A stretch of DNA of 64,000 nucleotides from Pholis gunnellus (lineage: Eukaryota > Chordata > Actinopteri > Perciformes > Pholidae), in NCBI GenBank assembly GCA_910591455.2, contig OU342816.1, positions 24,253,599 to 24,317,598 on the forward strand, given 5' to 3'. Within the stretch, counting starts at the first letter, position 1, and each line of letters begins with the position of its first letter. A program made the position numbers and the translations under genes. Below are positions 27,301 through 39,466 of this stretch, piece after piece. The notes beneath the pieces were generated by a model. That model saw only the letters and a list, made by a program, of their open reading frames with translations. It ran no database searches and was not told the DNA's origin.

Positions 27301-28930
27301 TAATTAAAAAAAAATCAGAACCAGGATATGCGAGACATAGAAAAACATATTAAACTTCCATAAATCAGGAAATGTTGACGACTTGAATTAACAGAATGGA
27401 TATTTTTAATGGCTTTCAATGTGAGTTGAGTGACATTGCTGAACTCTTTGAGGTAGACTCTACTTATGCGCGTTTACAGTGAAGGACAAAGCCCTCCCCT
27501 AGTGATATATTGGACAGCAGGGAACTATGAGAAATCCATCTTTGTCAATCCACTACTTTACATGGTAACAGCATTGTTCATAACGGCCCATTTTTCACTC
27601 CATCTAATCTCCTCACATCTTCCATTTCCTCCCACCCTCTCCTGTCAGATAGACATTTAATGGCACTGACCAACCATCATTCATATTAATGTGTATTATC
27701 CGAGTAATCGCATCACTTTTTACAACCTGACTGCTCATTTGGTCATTACAATTTTAGATTCACGCAGGTGTTTGGAAATAAAACGTTTTCAAACACTCAA
27801 AACACTCATGGTAAAATGTGACAAAAGTTGGGTCAGCATTTCTACAGAAGCCCAGTGTGAATGTTAAAATGTGTTTTGACCCTTCAGGGCTCCGCACTAA
27901 CTTTTAAACGTCGTTTCCAGGCTGTCAACCAGGCATACAAAATATGATTGCTATGTTTGTATTTTGAGTAATTAGGATACTATGCAGTTATACTCATAGT
28001 TAAGTTTAAGAATGTAAATCTTGCATATCTGTTCATCGGCCGGTCAAAAGGTGTGCCAGCTCTTGCCTGCTCATGTTGTGCTCATCCAGCCCTGAGCTTC
28101 TGTAGGATGAGCTTCCTTGAACTAGTGAACTTCAAGTGTTACTTATTGAGGTGTTGTACATGCTTTCCAGAATCATTTTTCTCGAGCTCAAAGATGCCGG
28201 GATAATTCTCCTCCCAAGACGTCACAAATTTCCTTTTTAGTTTTTTGTTCAGGTTCATCTGGTTCTTTGACAGCTGAAGCAATTTGCACATTTATTTGTG
28301 ATGTTGATATTTCAACTTTTCTCCGCAGAAACAACATAACTTTCTGACAGCTTTAAGCTGCTTCTGAATCTTTTCCTCACACAAGCAAAGAGCGTAATGG
28401 TTTGACCCCGGCTTATATCTGCATCATATCTGCTTTGGCTAAACTACTGTACAATGGCTGGCAGTTTTATCTGAATCCCATGGCCCACTCAGTTGTACAG
28501 CCACCATCAATGTTTATCTTGTTCCACTCGTCTCACAAATAGCCATCATGAACGTTTCAATGCATGAATCGTTTCCGTTGACCTGTTTTATCAAAAGGAA
28601 AAAAAAACACTTTAACTACACCCACTAAGTGCCAACCTTCAGTGCTGAGAAATGAAGCCAACGCGGGACTACCAAAAAACAGCAGCTCTTCAGACGGCCC
28701 CTTGAGGCTGGCTCCAAAAGCGAGGCAATCTTCACCGACCCCCATGACAAAATGCCCAACTGTGAAGCAGAAATAAACATGTTCACAGCCTGGTACAAAA
28801 ACAGTTTTGTAGGCTTAAAGTTATGTATAATTGAGGATGTGGCTGCTTTGAGTGACACGTGGGTGATGTCTCAGGACGCTCGCTGCTATCCGTCTGCTCT
28901 GCTGCTTCACCCGCGACTACCGCAGCTCCA
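24333..28930. other. Intergenic, no gene recognised
   Basis: No domain, RNA gene or clear repeat was recognised. Frames are under 115 codons. Confidence 0.55.
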
Positions 28931-28934
28931 CTGA

Positions 28935-29090
28935 TGATCCACTTCTTTGCCAATTTTCTAAAGCTAGGCTGTGTCATCACTGCCAATATGGCGACATTCA
29001 GAGCCACCCAATTTGAGCTTCACAACGGCTCCTCAGAAACCTATGGGTGACGTCATGGAGACCATGTCCATATTTCATACAGTCTATGGC
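28935..29090. repeat. Fish interspersed repeat (GTGACGTCA...ACAGTCTATGG type)
   Basis: It contains CCAATATGGCGACATTCAGA, AAACCTATGGGTGACGTCAT and ATTTCATACAGTCTATGGCA. I recognise this series from many teleost sequences as part of a dispersed element. Its class is not determinable here. Confidence 0.55.
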
Positions 29091-29797
29091 ACCCACACAT
29101 CAGCCATTCAAAAGCAGGCTATAAATACTTCTGTTAAAATCATCCACAAACTACTAACATGCTGGTAACAACAAACAAGCAGCTACAATCATGTTAAGCT
29201 AATACACATTTCCTCACTGGCAGCATAGACCGCCAACCAAATCAAACAATCTTCCTCAGTTTCCACCTTAGCAAGCAACAAAGCATCAACGTCTGCATGT
29301 AACATAAGCAGCTAACGCAAACATTGGTCATTTTAGAGGGCAATGACAAATGACTTATTCTTTTGATCATATTGGAGGACTGGTGAATTGGGTTTGAGGG
29401 ATTGACACCAAAACATTGAGCGAAAAGAAATCTATCAAACTTGACTGTAAACAGTTAAAAGTAGGATTCAAGCAAACTTTTTCTCATCAGTTATGTAGAA
29501 AATAAACAAATTCCTGATACTGAACCCTCTCTAGTAGTTAAATTATTTACTGTATTTGTTCTTTTCATTGTTAAGTTATTTGTAACTGGTAGTGGGACAG
29601 CAACCACTCCATTTGTCACTGACATGTGTAGGAACACTGTAGCGGTCCTTATTAAGAGTGTCGCGCATATGCAAAGCAGAACATCTGGAAACCCACAGCA
29701 GCTCGGTCGGCTCAGTGCGACAGGTGTGTATGAAAATGCACATATAAAACAGAGAGATTTAAGTCATGCTGAAGTCCTCAGGATCAAGCCACCACCA

Positions 29798-29798
<1 letters not shown>

Positions 29799-29853
<55 letters not shown>
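29799..29853. repeat. (CA)n microsatellite, 55 bp
   Basis: Uninterrupted CA. A small GAGCT pentamer run follows at 29,931-29,950. Confidence 0.98.
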
Positions 29854-29857
<4 letters not shown>

Positions 29858-30810
29858 CCTTTCCAGGCCGTTCTCCATCTGCTTGGTCTTCAGCGTGGTT
29901 GCAGCAGCATATGTCAATGTTTGGATTGGAGAGCTGAGCTGAGCTGAGCTCTCTGGGTCAGCCTTTCATCTAGTCCTTTGATGGGTCTTGCTGGCTCCGC
30001 AGCTGTGGATGAGAAGGTGCAGAAGACACACACTTAACGCACATGGCATCTTGAAAGCTAAGGGCCAGATTTCTATGAAAGTTCCCTTGGATATTCAAGG
30101 TCCCCCAGAGAAGTTCCCCTCTGTGTGTATTGTATGCATTATATTTCTTCCCACACACCATCAAGAGTTAATATCAGTCACATGATCTCAGAAACAATCT
30201 CTGTGCAATAACCCTGTAACACTAAGCATCCAGTGTACCTACATATCATAAATTGTATACTTTAGTTTAAAAACATTCTTTTTACACATAGCATTATTGT
30301 CAAATATAAATCTACTGTCATATCCGCTACCTCATGTTTATAAAGCAATCTATTTTTCTGTTTACAACTTTCATTCATTTTTTTGTGGACCTTTTTATAT
30401 ATATTTACATGTGTGCATGGTAGTTAAATGTTTATACCTTTACGTAGCTTTTTTCATTCTTGTATTTAGCAGTATGTCAATTTATGTATAAGTACATCAA
30501 GTCAAAGTCCTTGTATGTACGTTCACATGCGTGGCTAATATAAGCTGATTCTGATATAAATGAACACGCAATTCTTCTCAAGCTCCACAAGCAAATTTAC
30601 ATGTCAGAGGAACTTTGCCTCACCTGAGTAACACATCAATGCTACACACAGCTCCATAATAATACAATCGGTTCAAAGCTCTGCTTTCAAAGAGGACAAG
30701 TATGCAAATAGATTATAAAGGTCACGTTTGGCAAGTTACAGTGTGTTCCCCTAACCATTTTGTTATTCCTCATCAGAACTACAGGCCTTGAGGTGTGAAA
30801 ATATGAACAA

Positions 30811-31206
30811 AACTAGAAAATTCCGGAAGAAATTTTGACAGTGTGGCTGCTATTGCCCGAAGACATTGCAATATACAAAAAATATATATCTCAAATACAG
30901 ATGTATAGCTCATTTCCAAAGGTATGTCATTTGCCCCAATCACCATGGTAAACAGTGACACACACACATGCGTTGCCAACTATGTGTTTCTATGAAGCAA
31001 TAGCTGATCTCATGTTCAAGACTGTCCGGCACAAATAAAAGATTCAATCCAAGAATATGAACCTAAAATGCAGAAATGAGAGAAACGATATCTCATTTGA
31101 ACCTCAATGATACTACTGGTAATATTGGCGTGTATATACTGTATATTGCAACGTCTTCGGGCAGTAGCAGCCACACTGTCAAACTGTGTTGCAAAATTTG
31201 CTAGTT
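30811..31206. mobile_element. 396-bp element with about 70-bp terminal inverted repeats
   Basis: The left arm (30,811-30,880) contains TTTGACAGTGTGGCTGCTAT and CCCGAAGACATTGCAATATA. The right arm (31,138-31,206) carries their reverse complements with a few mismatches. The outer ends are AACTAG and CTAGTT. The interior has no long frame. The structure fits a non-autonomous DNA transposon; the flanking target duplication is unclear and I do not recognise the family. Confidence 0.75.
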
Positions 31207-31884
31207 ATTATTATTAAGCGCGCAGGATTAGTCAGTTTTACTGCCTTTGTGCCACAAAGCCACACTGAATGAGTGTGGATGAAGAGAATCAGAGAAAGTC
31301 GGTGCTACGGCATCTGTGTCAAAACAGTAATTACACGCTCGCCTGACTCATAACGATAAATGCTGCGCAAGGTTACCAAGACAGTGAACACTGTCTGATT
31401 GTGCCAAGGTCCCTGAATTCAATTAGCGGCACGCACGCACGCACGCACACACAGGGTGCTGGCAGCTCATTCAGGTGTGGAAACCTTGCCATCACTGATT
31501 TTTTTCTGGGAAAACACAGTTACAGTGAGTGTGTGTATGTATGTGTGTGTGCATGGCACACACTGTTAGTATGTCTCCAAAGCTACTCGACAACACACTG
31601 AGCTGTCACTCAAACCTTATCTGGACTGACAGTCAAGTCTCATGCTGTGGGGACTCCAGTCTCAGCTCTATCTCAGACTATTCGATCTTTCCTACGGCTG
31701 CATTCCAGTCAAATGGGTTGTAGTTTAAATCTAGACAGACAGAGAAAAACTGAAAAAAAAACCCATCTACAACGTGCTCTTAGGTAGTATAAGTATTGAG
31801 TGCATACTGTGTATACTGTACATGGACATACTTTTCAGTAGGCCAACATTTCTGGATTAAAAATCCTTTTTTTAATCGGTCTTA

Positions 31885-32089
31885 TGTAATATTCAAATTT
31901 TCTGAGATACTGAATTTTGGGCTTTCATTAGCTGTAAGCAATAATCCTCAAAATTAAAAGAAATAGACGCTTGAAATATATCACCTTGTGTGTAATGAAT
32001 CTATATAATATGAGTTTCACTTTTTGAATTGAATTACTGAAATAAATTTACTTTTCGATGATATTCTAATTCATTGAGATGCACCTGTA
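31885..32089. mobile_element. Mariner-like MITE fragment
   Basis: The interior GCTGTAAGCAATAATCCTCA and the right end GATATTCTAATTCATTGAGA followed by TGCACCTGTA resemble a known fish Tc1/mariner MITE, ending at a TA. The left terminus was not found, so the copy is truncated. Confidence 0.55.
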
Positions 32090-32190
32090 ATTTGCAGTTG
32101 AAAAAAGGTAATAAATCGCAATATATCGCAATACAGTAAATGTTATCGCAATACTCAGCATATTGCAGTAGCGTGATAATATAATATCGT

Positions 32191-32386
32191 GACTGAAGTA
32201 TCGTGGTAATATCGTATCGTGACTTAAGTATCGGGATAATATCGTATCGTGACTTAAGTATCGGGATAATATCGTATCGTGACTTAAGTATCGGGATAAT
32301 ATCGTATCGTGACTTAAGTATCGGGATAATATCGTATCATGATAATATTGTACCGTGACTTAAGTATCGTGATAATATCGTATCGT
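32191..32386. repeat. 30-bp minisatellite, about 6 units
   Basis: The unit GACTTAAGTATCGGGATAAT plus ATCGTATCGT is nearly perfect at 32,221-32,340 (4 copies). One diverged copy precedes it. A shortened 16-bp insertion and another copy follow. Each unit holds several ATCGTGAT-like words. The flanks (32,110-32,180 and CCTCTGGTGATTCCCACCCC) look like repeat-derived sequence. Confidence 0.95.
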
Positions 32387-33189
32387 GGGACCTCTGGTGA
32401 TTCCCACCCCATAAAACAAGTTGCACTGAAGATCATGCATGCTCAAAAATCTTGTCTGCTTTATTCTTGTTATCTCGACTATCATGGCAGAGAATATACA
32501 GTATATAGCATCCAAGTCACAGCTGCAAACCTAACTTACAGTTAAACACTCCAGTCTCTTTGCTGCAGGTCAAAGACAAAGACCCAGATACAGAAGTGGT
32601 TTGAGGAAGTAAAGTCTCCTTAATCCCTCTATAATCCTTGACTCAAGGCAGACTGTGATCCACTGTCTTCCCTGGAGGAGACAGAGAATACAGTCATAGT
32701 GGGTCTATCAGCTCGGTACCGAGTTAAAAAGCACCATCTGATTTACTATTGCAGCTAATTGCTCCACTGTGCTAATTAAATCAAGGAGCCACCTGGCGTG
32801 TGACGTGCAGTGCGTGTGTCCTAACAGAGAGGAAAGCTTCGCAATCCTTTTTATGGAGACATTCACGATGATGTATCATTTTTTCTAATTCCCTCCACAT
32901 GCAAAAGCATGCTGCCGCTTGTCTCATTTAAAAGCAACCGATAACATAAGAAGCGCGGCTGCCTGGGTGTCCTGAGCTCTACGCAATCAGGACCATTTGA
33001 AAATGTCAGGCTCCCTTGTTAGCAATTCAAACAGCCAAAGAGGCAATTACGCCATGTTCATGTATCCACAGAGGCCCCGCTGTCTCCGACACAACTCTGA
33101 CACCGTGCCCCCGTGTTTTAATGCGGCCGACAGGAACATTACATTCCTCAGCGGCTATGAAAAACTAACCGAGCCATATTAATACAACC

Positions 33190-33216
33190 CCACCACCACC
33201 ACCAGCACCACCACCA
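33190..33216. repeat. (ACC)n trinucleotide repeat
   Basis: CCACCACCACC with one AGC interruption. Confidence 0.9.
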
Positions 33217-34591
33217 GCCTCCAATCCCACCACCTCCCTCTCATATCTCTCTCAATCACCCTTATCTCTCTCTCTCCAGCCCTCACCTCCTCTTTCATTT
33301 CCGAGACAGTCTATCATTTGGGAAACACGGCGGCATGATTGTGGCTTCCGCTGGAGGTGGAGAGCCGAATGCTATCATCACTCCCAGGGCCATAATCAAT
33401 AGTGTCAGTAATGGCGATGGTGGGAGGAGAACAGTGGATTGCTGCGGGGTCCTCAGAGATCACATTGGAGGGCTTTGTCTTTTCTCTGGCTCTCCCTACA
33501 GTCCTGTGAGATTATTCTGCAGACATTCCCGATGTTAGTCTCACTCCACTGAGGGCTGCAGGAAAATAGTGTTTGTTACAGAGAGTTAGGAGATAATGTT
33601 GCCTGATGACAGGCTTCCAAAGATATTGTTTTCAGCAAAGTTGCGCTACTCTATCAAAATATGTGCCATGACTAATTTCAGCCATGCTACAGCTGTATTC
33701 AAAACTGCTGATACGGCCAAAATGTAGTATCTACCTCGCCTAATGTATCCCACAATTAAAAAAACATTAAGTATCTTATAGGCTTAAAATAAACAAACAT
33801 TGGTAAAAAAAATTGCAATAGTGGTGTGAGTTTGTTTTGTCCAGTGTTAATACTGCATACTACTGATGAACACAGCATGCAGCACGTACTCTATACTGCA
33901 TACTAAAGTAGTATCTAGGAGGCCGTTTCACATATGTTTGGTCAGAGATGCATTCCAATATTTGATCTTTTATTAATTCACTAATTGATATAAATCTTTT
34001 CTTTTTACTGGCCTAATGAGCATTTTAGTGCAGCCTGCAGTACTCAACCCGCACGCAATGAGTTACTATCGCTCCTATAATCACATAAAAATGCACTTAC
34101 TTGCTGGTGTTATTACCACATTTTTTAAAGGCTACAATATTATGTTTCACTTGCAGGAACGATCCTCGGAAACATTTTCATGGGGAAAGGATTTATAGCA
34201 GGCCGTATGTCTCACCAACATTTTGTGCTGCAGAGGAAGTAAATCACAGGAGAAAGACACAGCAGTGGGCTAAGCTCACACTTTGAAAATCATTCCAGGT
34301 GGTAAATCAGAAGAGCCATAATAATGATCCATGCTTGACTTTGAACCTCGGTTTTAGTGCTGGTGAACTATCACCACAGAAAAAGCTCACATCCCAGCTG
34401 TGTCTGCTCAATGTTCAGCTGACCTCTGATGTCACGTCCAGTGCAGAACTAATTGAAAGCAGCAGCCCTGCCTCGAGCAGTCACACTGTACAATACAGGA
34501 CTGAATGGGAGAAAAGATGGAGAGCTGACGTTCTGAAGGTTTGTTGTTTGATTTTCTCTTTTTAGTGTGTTTGCGTTGTATACGTTGACCC

Positions 34592-34607
34592 TTTTTTTTT
34601 TTTTTTT
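34592..34607. repeat. T16 homopolymer
   Basis: Sixteen T in a row, followed by AT-rich sequence with a (TA)n run near 34,715-34,731. Confidence 0.95.
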
Positions 34608-35324
34608 ATGTATGCATGGTTGTATTTTGTACAATATATTATTGTAAATATATTATTGTATTTATATGTCTATGTACGAGTATAAATGTATGGGTGCATA
34701 TATATAGATTGATCTATATATATATATATATAGATAGACGTATATTTTTTTTATTTCTTATGATGCATAATCAAGTATGAATTAAAAAAATATTGTTAAT
34801 GTAAATTCTGCTTCTATTTAGTTGTTAACTGTGAGCATAAATGCAAAAAAACTCAAATTAAAGTAATAATCGGAACCAAACACATTTTTGGTCTGCATTT
34901 TTCCAGCAACACTGTAATTACCACTCTATACAGTAGCTTTCTTATTTAGTGGCGGGGTCCATCAAATCTTGCACATGATTCAAATTTCCTTTACACGCAT
35001 AAGTGATTGACGGGATACGATGCATCATATAATCCAATACAATCTCATTGATATCAGCCTCCCTGTTTACTCTGCTACAGCCAAATCGCTGCTCTATTGA
35101 GTTACTATTGACAACCAAACATTTCCTACTCCTGCCACATATTAATACAATTCAACCGACAAAATACAGAGAGGCATTTGTCACAATGCGCTCATCGAAA
35201 ATGCGTCTACAACAAAACGATATTTTAAATATTTTAGGGAGTTGTTGGATGCAGAGCTGCAGGCGACAGGCTGCAAAGCTCCAACTTCTCTGTGAGGGAA
35301 ACAAATTCTTTAACAAGGCCCAGC

Positions 35325-35357
<33 letters not shown>
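35325..35357. repeat. (TAA)11 microsatellite
   Basis: 33 bp of uninterrupted TAA. Confidence 0.97.
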
Positions 35358-35358
<1 letters not shown>

Positions 35359-35668
35359 GACTCAAGCCGTGTGCAGCATGAACTACAATCGTGGTTGCTC
35401 ATGACATGATTGAAAAGCAGGGATCATGATTGCGGCCAAGTTACAATTTCACGCGCTCACGTGCGTGTGAGTGCATCGTGATCATTATGGAGCAGAGGCA
35501 TCACCACCTTCACCCCCTCCTCCAAAGTCTCAAAAGTTAACCTGACAAACGCGGTCCCGTGAGCAAGGGGCTGTGACGAGCACATAAGTGCACGTGGGAC
35601 TGCATTTGTGCAAGCGGAGCAGAAATGCTCCTTTGCGAGACCGACTGAGCGCGTGTCACCGATTACTA

Positions 35669-36090
35669 CCAGTGGTGGAAGAAGTACTTTTACTTCAGTG
35701 CGTTACCTCAGTTAAACACCACAATAAAGAAAAACACTCTACCAAATAAAAGTCCTCCATTCAAAATCTTATAATCAAGGAAATGTACTTAAGTACTCAC
35801 AATGCATCCAAATGGTGATTATAGATTATAATATTACATTATTAATATTGATGCAGTAAGATGTAAGATGCAATTTAATGTTGCAGCTGGATGCAATAGA
35901 GCTACTTTTATTCCATTTTTATATGTTTGAGTTGTTTAATTTACTGTATAACGATGCATTGTATTTCATTTACTCATAAAAAATATTGTTCAGTAAAAAG
36001 TACATTATTTCCCTCGAAAGTAGCATTAAGATTGTACTCAATTACGTACTTGAGAGTAAATGTAACTATTCGTCTCCATCCCTGACTAAT
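35669..36090. mobile_element. hAT-like MITE, second copy
   Basis: It begins CAGTGGTGGAAGAAGTACTT and ends at CCATCCCTG, whose reverse complement is CAGGGATGG, giving the short CAGnG-type inverted ends expected of hAT elements. Inside are AAAGTCCTCCATTCAAAATC and AATGTTGCAGCTGGATGCAA, shared with 525-1,180. The flanking octamers (ATTACTAC and ACTAATAC) match only partly, so a target duplication is not proven. Confidence 0.7.
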
Positions 36091-37699
36091 ACCATGCTGT
36101 ACCAGTGAAGAGTGCGACCAAATCATGTATTGACTGAGAGAGTTGGTGGCACCAGTAAGTCTGGAGCCCTGCAAAGGCTGATTATTGACTTTTTTTCAAA
36201 TTAACATGTTTGGCTGCTCTGTAAACAGACACAACACACAACTGGTGCCGTAGCTCATCCCAGAATCTGGCACCAAGAGTATTACATCACACCAGTAACC
36301 ACGGGGGTCACCAAATCAGCAAGGACTGAAATCTTTAAGAATTATAACTTTAACCTGACCTCGTGACAATTTCTTATATATCACTACTGGGATATGAGTA
36401 AAAGCAAATGAAGTATGTGGCACGTGAGGAGGAGCCCTGTGAGTTATGTATTCCAGCACCGTATGAGCCATAAAACTCCAGGCAAAGTGCTGCTGTCTTG
36501 CCCCCCTGGCAGTGTTGAGAGGTGTGGAAGAGCTATCTGTTCCCACAGGGGAAGCCAGAGAGAAAATAGGGCATCGCTGTCAGGGCACGGGTGAAGCCAC
36601 AGAGGATCTGCGTAGGATTAAGGCAAGCAGGCCTCCAGCTGCCTGACTGCACCAGCTAAACATCTCAGACTTCATTTCAAAATGTGCTCAAACTACCTCG
36701 TAACGTTAACAGATGGCACCTTTTTGTGCTTTCATTACGTCTCAATTCACATGTCCCCAGATGGAGCTTCTCAGCTCCGTGTTTGATTCATTTCCTCCGA
36801 GTGCTCTTACAAGACTTACATTAGCACAGTCGTCTGGTAACGTGAGGAGTCAGCCACCTTGACTCGTGAGCCGTTGTTCTGCGGTGTCGAGGGGGTTTCT
36901 GATCCCTTCATTCGTAGCTGCAGAACACAGAAGCAGGCACGTGATTATTAAGCTGTGGAGCAGAACGGCTTCACCTCACAACAGGAAGCATTGCTGCTTT
37001 TTTTTTCCCCTTTCTTTTTTTTTTTAAAGCCGAAGAAAAAGGCATTTTGCCATCCTGTCGGAGGACGGGGAGAGGAGCTGGTGGGACGGGGCGGAGGGAG
37101 CAGAAAAGATACAATTTCACAGCTGAGCACGCCCGCTTGGTTCTCCGGCATGAGCGGGAAAGGATTTCACACCTGAGGTAATAACAGAGCGGAGGTAGAA
37201 GATGGGATCACATTTTTAAACCGCTACCCGTCTGTTTCTCTTCATCAGGGAAGACGGTGTTGCCCTTTACAAGGTCTTAAAATAGCACACACTTTAAAAG
37301 AGCAACACAGTGTCTTACATTCACTTAACTCCACTTGTGCTCTTTTTTCTCCCTGTAGCCCTTATTCATCCGGTGGGACTACTCCACACAAGAGGCAGAT
37401 CTACAAGTATTTTCGTATCACTCTAATGACGGAATTTAATATCCGTGTTTGGATTCCAGGATGTTTTGTAATCATTCTTTACCTTTAATAACCAGTGAAG
37501 CCTGGGGCTCGTTGGTCTCATCTGCTCTTTGTCGCACAGATGAACTGATCAGCAGCGATGTTGTTCTCAAAATGACCACCTGGAACAAAGTGGGGGTGTC
37601 ACTAATAACCCGTCGACTGAGGCTATTGTTGGTGGAGGAATTCATCTCTCTGCCTCTTCCATGGCGGGGTTCTCCCTGTACCACTGTTGAATGTCAGAC

Positions 37700-38212
37700 G
37701 TCCAACGATTATCTTTCAATCAATCTAATGATAATTTCTTCCCGATTAGTCAACTAATCTAACAATTGATTGAGCAATTATTCTAAAGATACAATTAAGA
37801 TAACATTTCATTTACTCAAAATATATATAAACTTGTCTGATATCGCATATTCTGTGAAAAACAAGATAATCCTAAACTCTGATCACAACAATGCTGTACA
37901 TCACTTTAGTCCCAGTATTACCATAGCAACCCTTTCCCTAAACTGGACAATCGGTACTTTACTTAAAATGGTTATGAGATGACTTGTTTTCATCACTGGA
38001 GTAAAATGCGGTTTATAATAATCAGTGTGAGGAAAATAACAAACAATTCATAGATGTAACAACAGTCTGTGCCGCTGGTTAGAGCCATTTACTCACTCTA
38101 CAAGTCTACAAGTACACACAATATAAAACAATCGGATAAAAGCGTTCAATGAGATTTCTGTGCACTGGCACGTGTTTGGACGAATAAATGGAGGAATCGC
38201 TCGAGCCCTAAT
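37700..38212. repeat. Diverged copy of the GATTAATCG-type fish element
   Basis: The left side has CCGATTAGTCAACTAATCTA and the right end reads GAATCGCTCGAGCCCTAATC, whose reverse complement resembles the usual TAGGGCTGCAAC terminus. It is heavily diverged and its limits are approximate. Confidence 0.4.
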
Positions 38213-38296
38213 CAGAGAACCAGAGTCTACAGACAGGTGGTGTGTTTAGCATCTTAACCATTTCAGTCTAGCGTGTTCACATGCTAACATTTGCTC

Positions 38297-38298
<2 letters not shown>

Positions 38299-38330
<32 letters not shown>
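38299..38330. repeat. (TA)16 microsatellite
   Basis: 32 bp of uninterrupted TA. Confidence 0.97.
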
Positions 38331-38334
<4 letters not shown>

Positions 38335-38584
38335 ATATGCATGGTGAACTGATATTTGAACGACGACCTGAAGCAAAGAAACACACTAACACACATGCCT
38401 GAACATCCATTCTCACCAACAATAATGCACTTATGACCATTTTCATATTCTCCATTCATCCTGCGATGCTGCTGCCTCTCATCGTTATGCAGATGAAGCT
38501 CATTAGGTGTCAGTCAGTCAGGAGGCTAAACACAGTCCTCAGCTGAGGAATCAATCTGCCATCTCTACGGGCCCACCGGCGAAG

Positions 38585-38585
<1 letters not shown>

Positions 38586-38646
<61 letters not shown>
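38586..38646. repeat. (CA)n microsatellite, 61 bp
   Basis: Uninterrupted CA, next to a unique, homeobox-word-rich segment at 38,650-38,900. Confidence 0.98.
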
Positions 38647-38647
<1 letters not shown>

Positions 38648-39313
38648 GTATAGCTGCGGCGGAGGATAATCAAAACCATAATTGCTTTTTAAATCACAAC
38701 GCTAATGACAAGATCTCTCGATTGTAATGCATTGTAATCACGGCATTAATATGGATATGACTGCAGCATTGGGAGCCATCTGTTTGGCTGAGGCAGCGCT
38801 GGACGTTTTCCAACAGACACACTCATTTCAAGGACTGTATATGTTGGCCAGCGATCACAGGCAACACAATCAACGTGAATGCTGCCACCGCTGCGAGGAA
38901 ACGAGGGACCTAAATTGATCCATCAATCACCTATTCAGACAATGTTTATTCAGCTTCGCCTCACTTCGCGCTTATTCACACTCGCAGATGAAAGCTCGAA
39001 AATGGCAGGGACTAGAGAGCAATAGCATGGCACAAAAACAGGCGCTCTTTACACAGGGCTTTAGTGTTCGCTTTTGGTGGGGTAGGTGATTGCCTTGGGT
39101 TACCTCTGGGTGGAATCAATTATACAAGCTTTTTAAAAAGGGCCCTCTTTCGTCTTCACAGGAATGTGCGAAGCGAGCAAGCTCCCGAGGTATCTAGCAT
39201 TATTCCTTTTTATGTTCTTACATCAAACTTTCTCTTTCTTCTCAAACTTTTCCGTACTTACTGCCAGAGTGGAAATGTGGGGCATTTGAGATGTTATTGC
39301 AAAACTTCAATTG

Positions 39314-39328
39314 CCCCCCCCCCCCCCC
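39314..39328. repeat. C15 homopolymer
   Basis: Fifteen C, 118 bp from the G21 tract on the same strand. Confidence 0.95.
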
Positions 39329-39445
39329 TCTCTCCCTTTCCTGCCTTACCCTTATGACTAATGTATTTCTAGTACAAAAGCATATGTGGCTTTTAAAGAA
39401 GCTCTGCAGCAACTCCTGCATGCTGTCGCTGTGTTTGTGGTCGCT

Positions 39446-39466
39446 GGGGGGGGGGGGGGGGGGGGG
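39446..39466. repeat. G21 homopolymer
   Basis: Twenty-one G in a row. With the C15 tract it forms complementary runs 118 bp apart. The length is likely imprecise in any assembly. Confidence 0.95.

Noticed and set aside
35669..36090. 8-bp target duplication for the hAT-like MITE
   Set aside because: The flanking octamers agree at only some positions, so it was not claimed as a duplication.
1298..38646. Possible CRISPR array or bacterial satellite repeats
   Set aside because: The periodic sequences are dinucleotide microsatellites and head-to-tail minisatellites without unique spacers, in vertebrate DNA.
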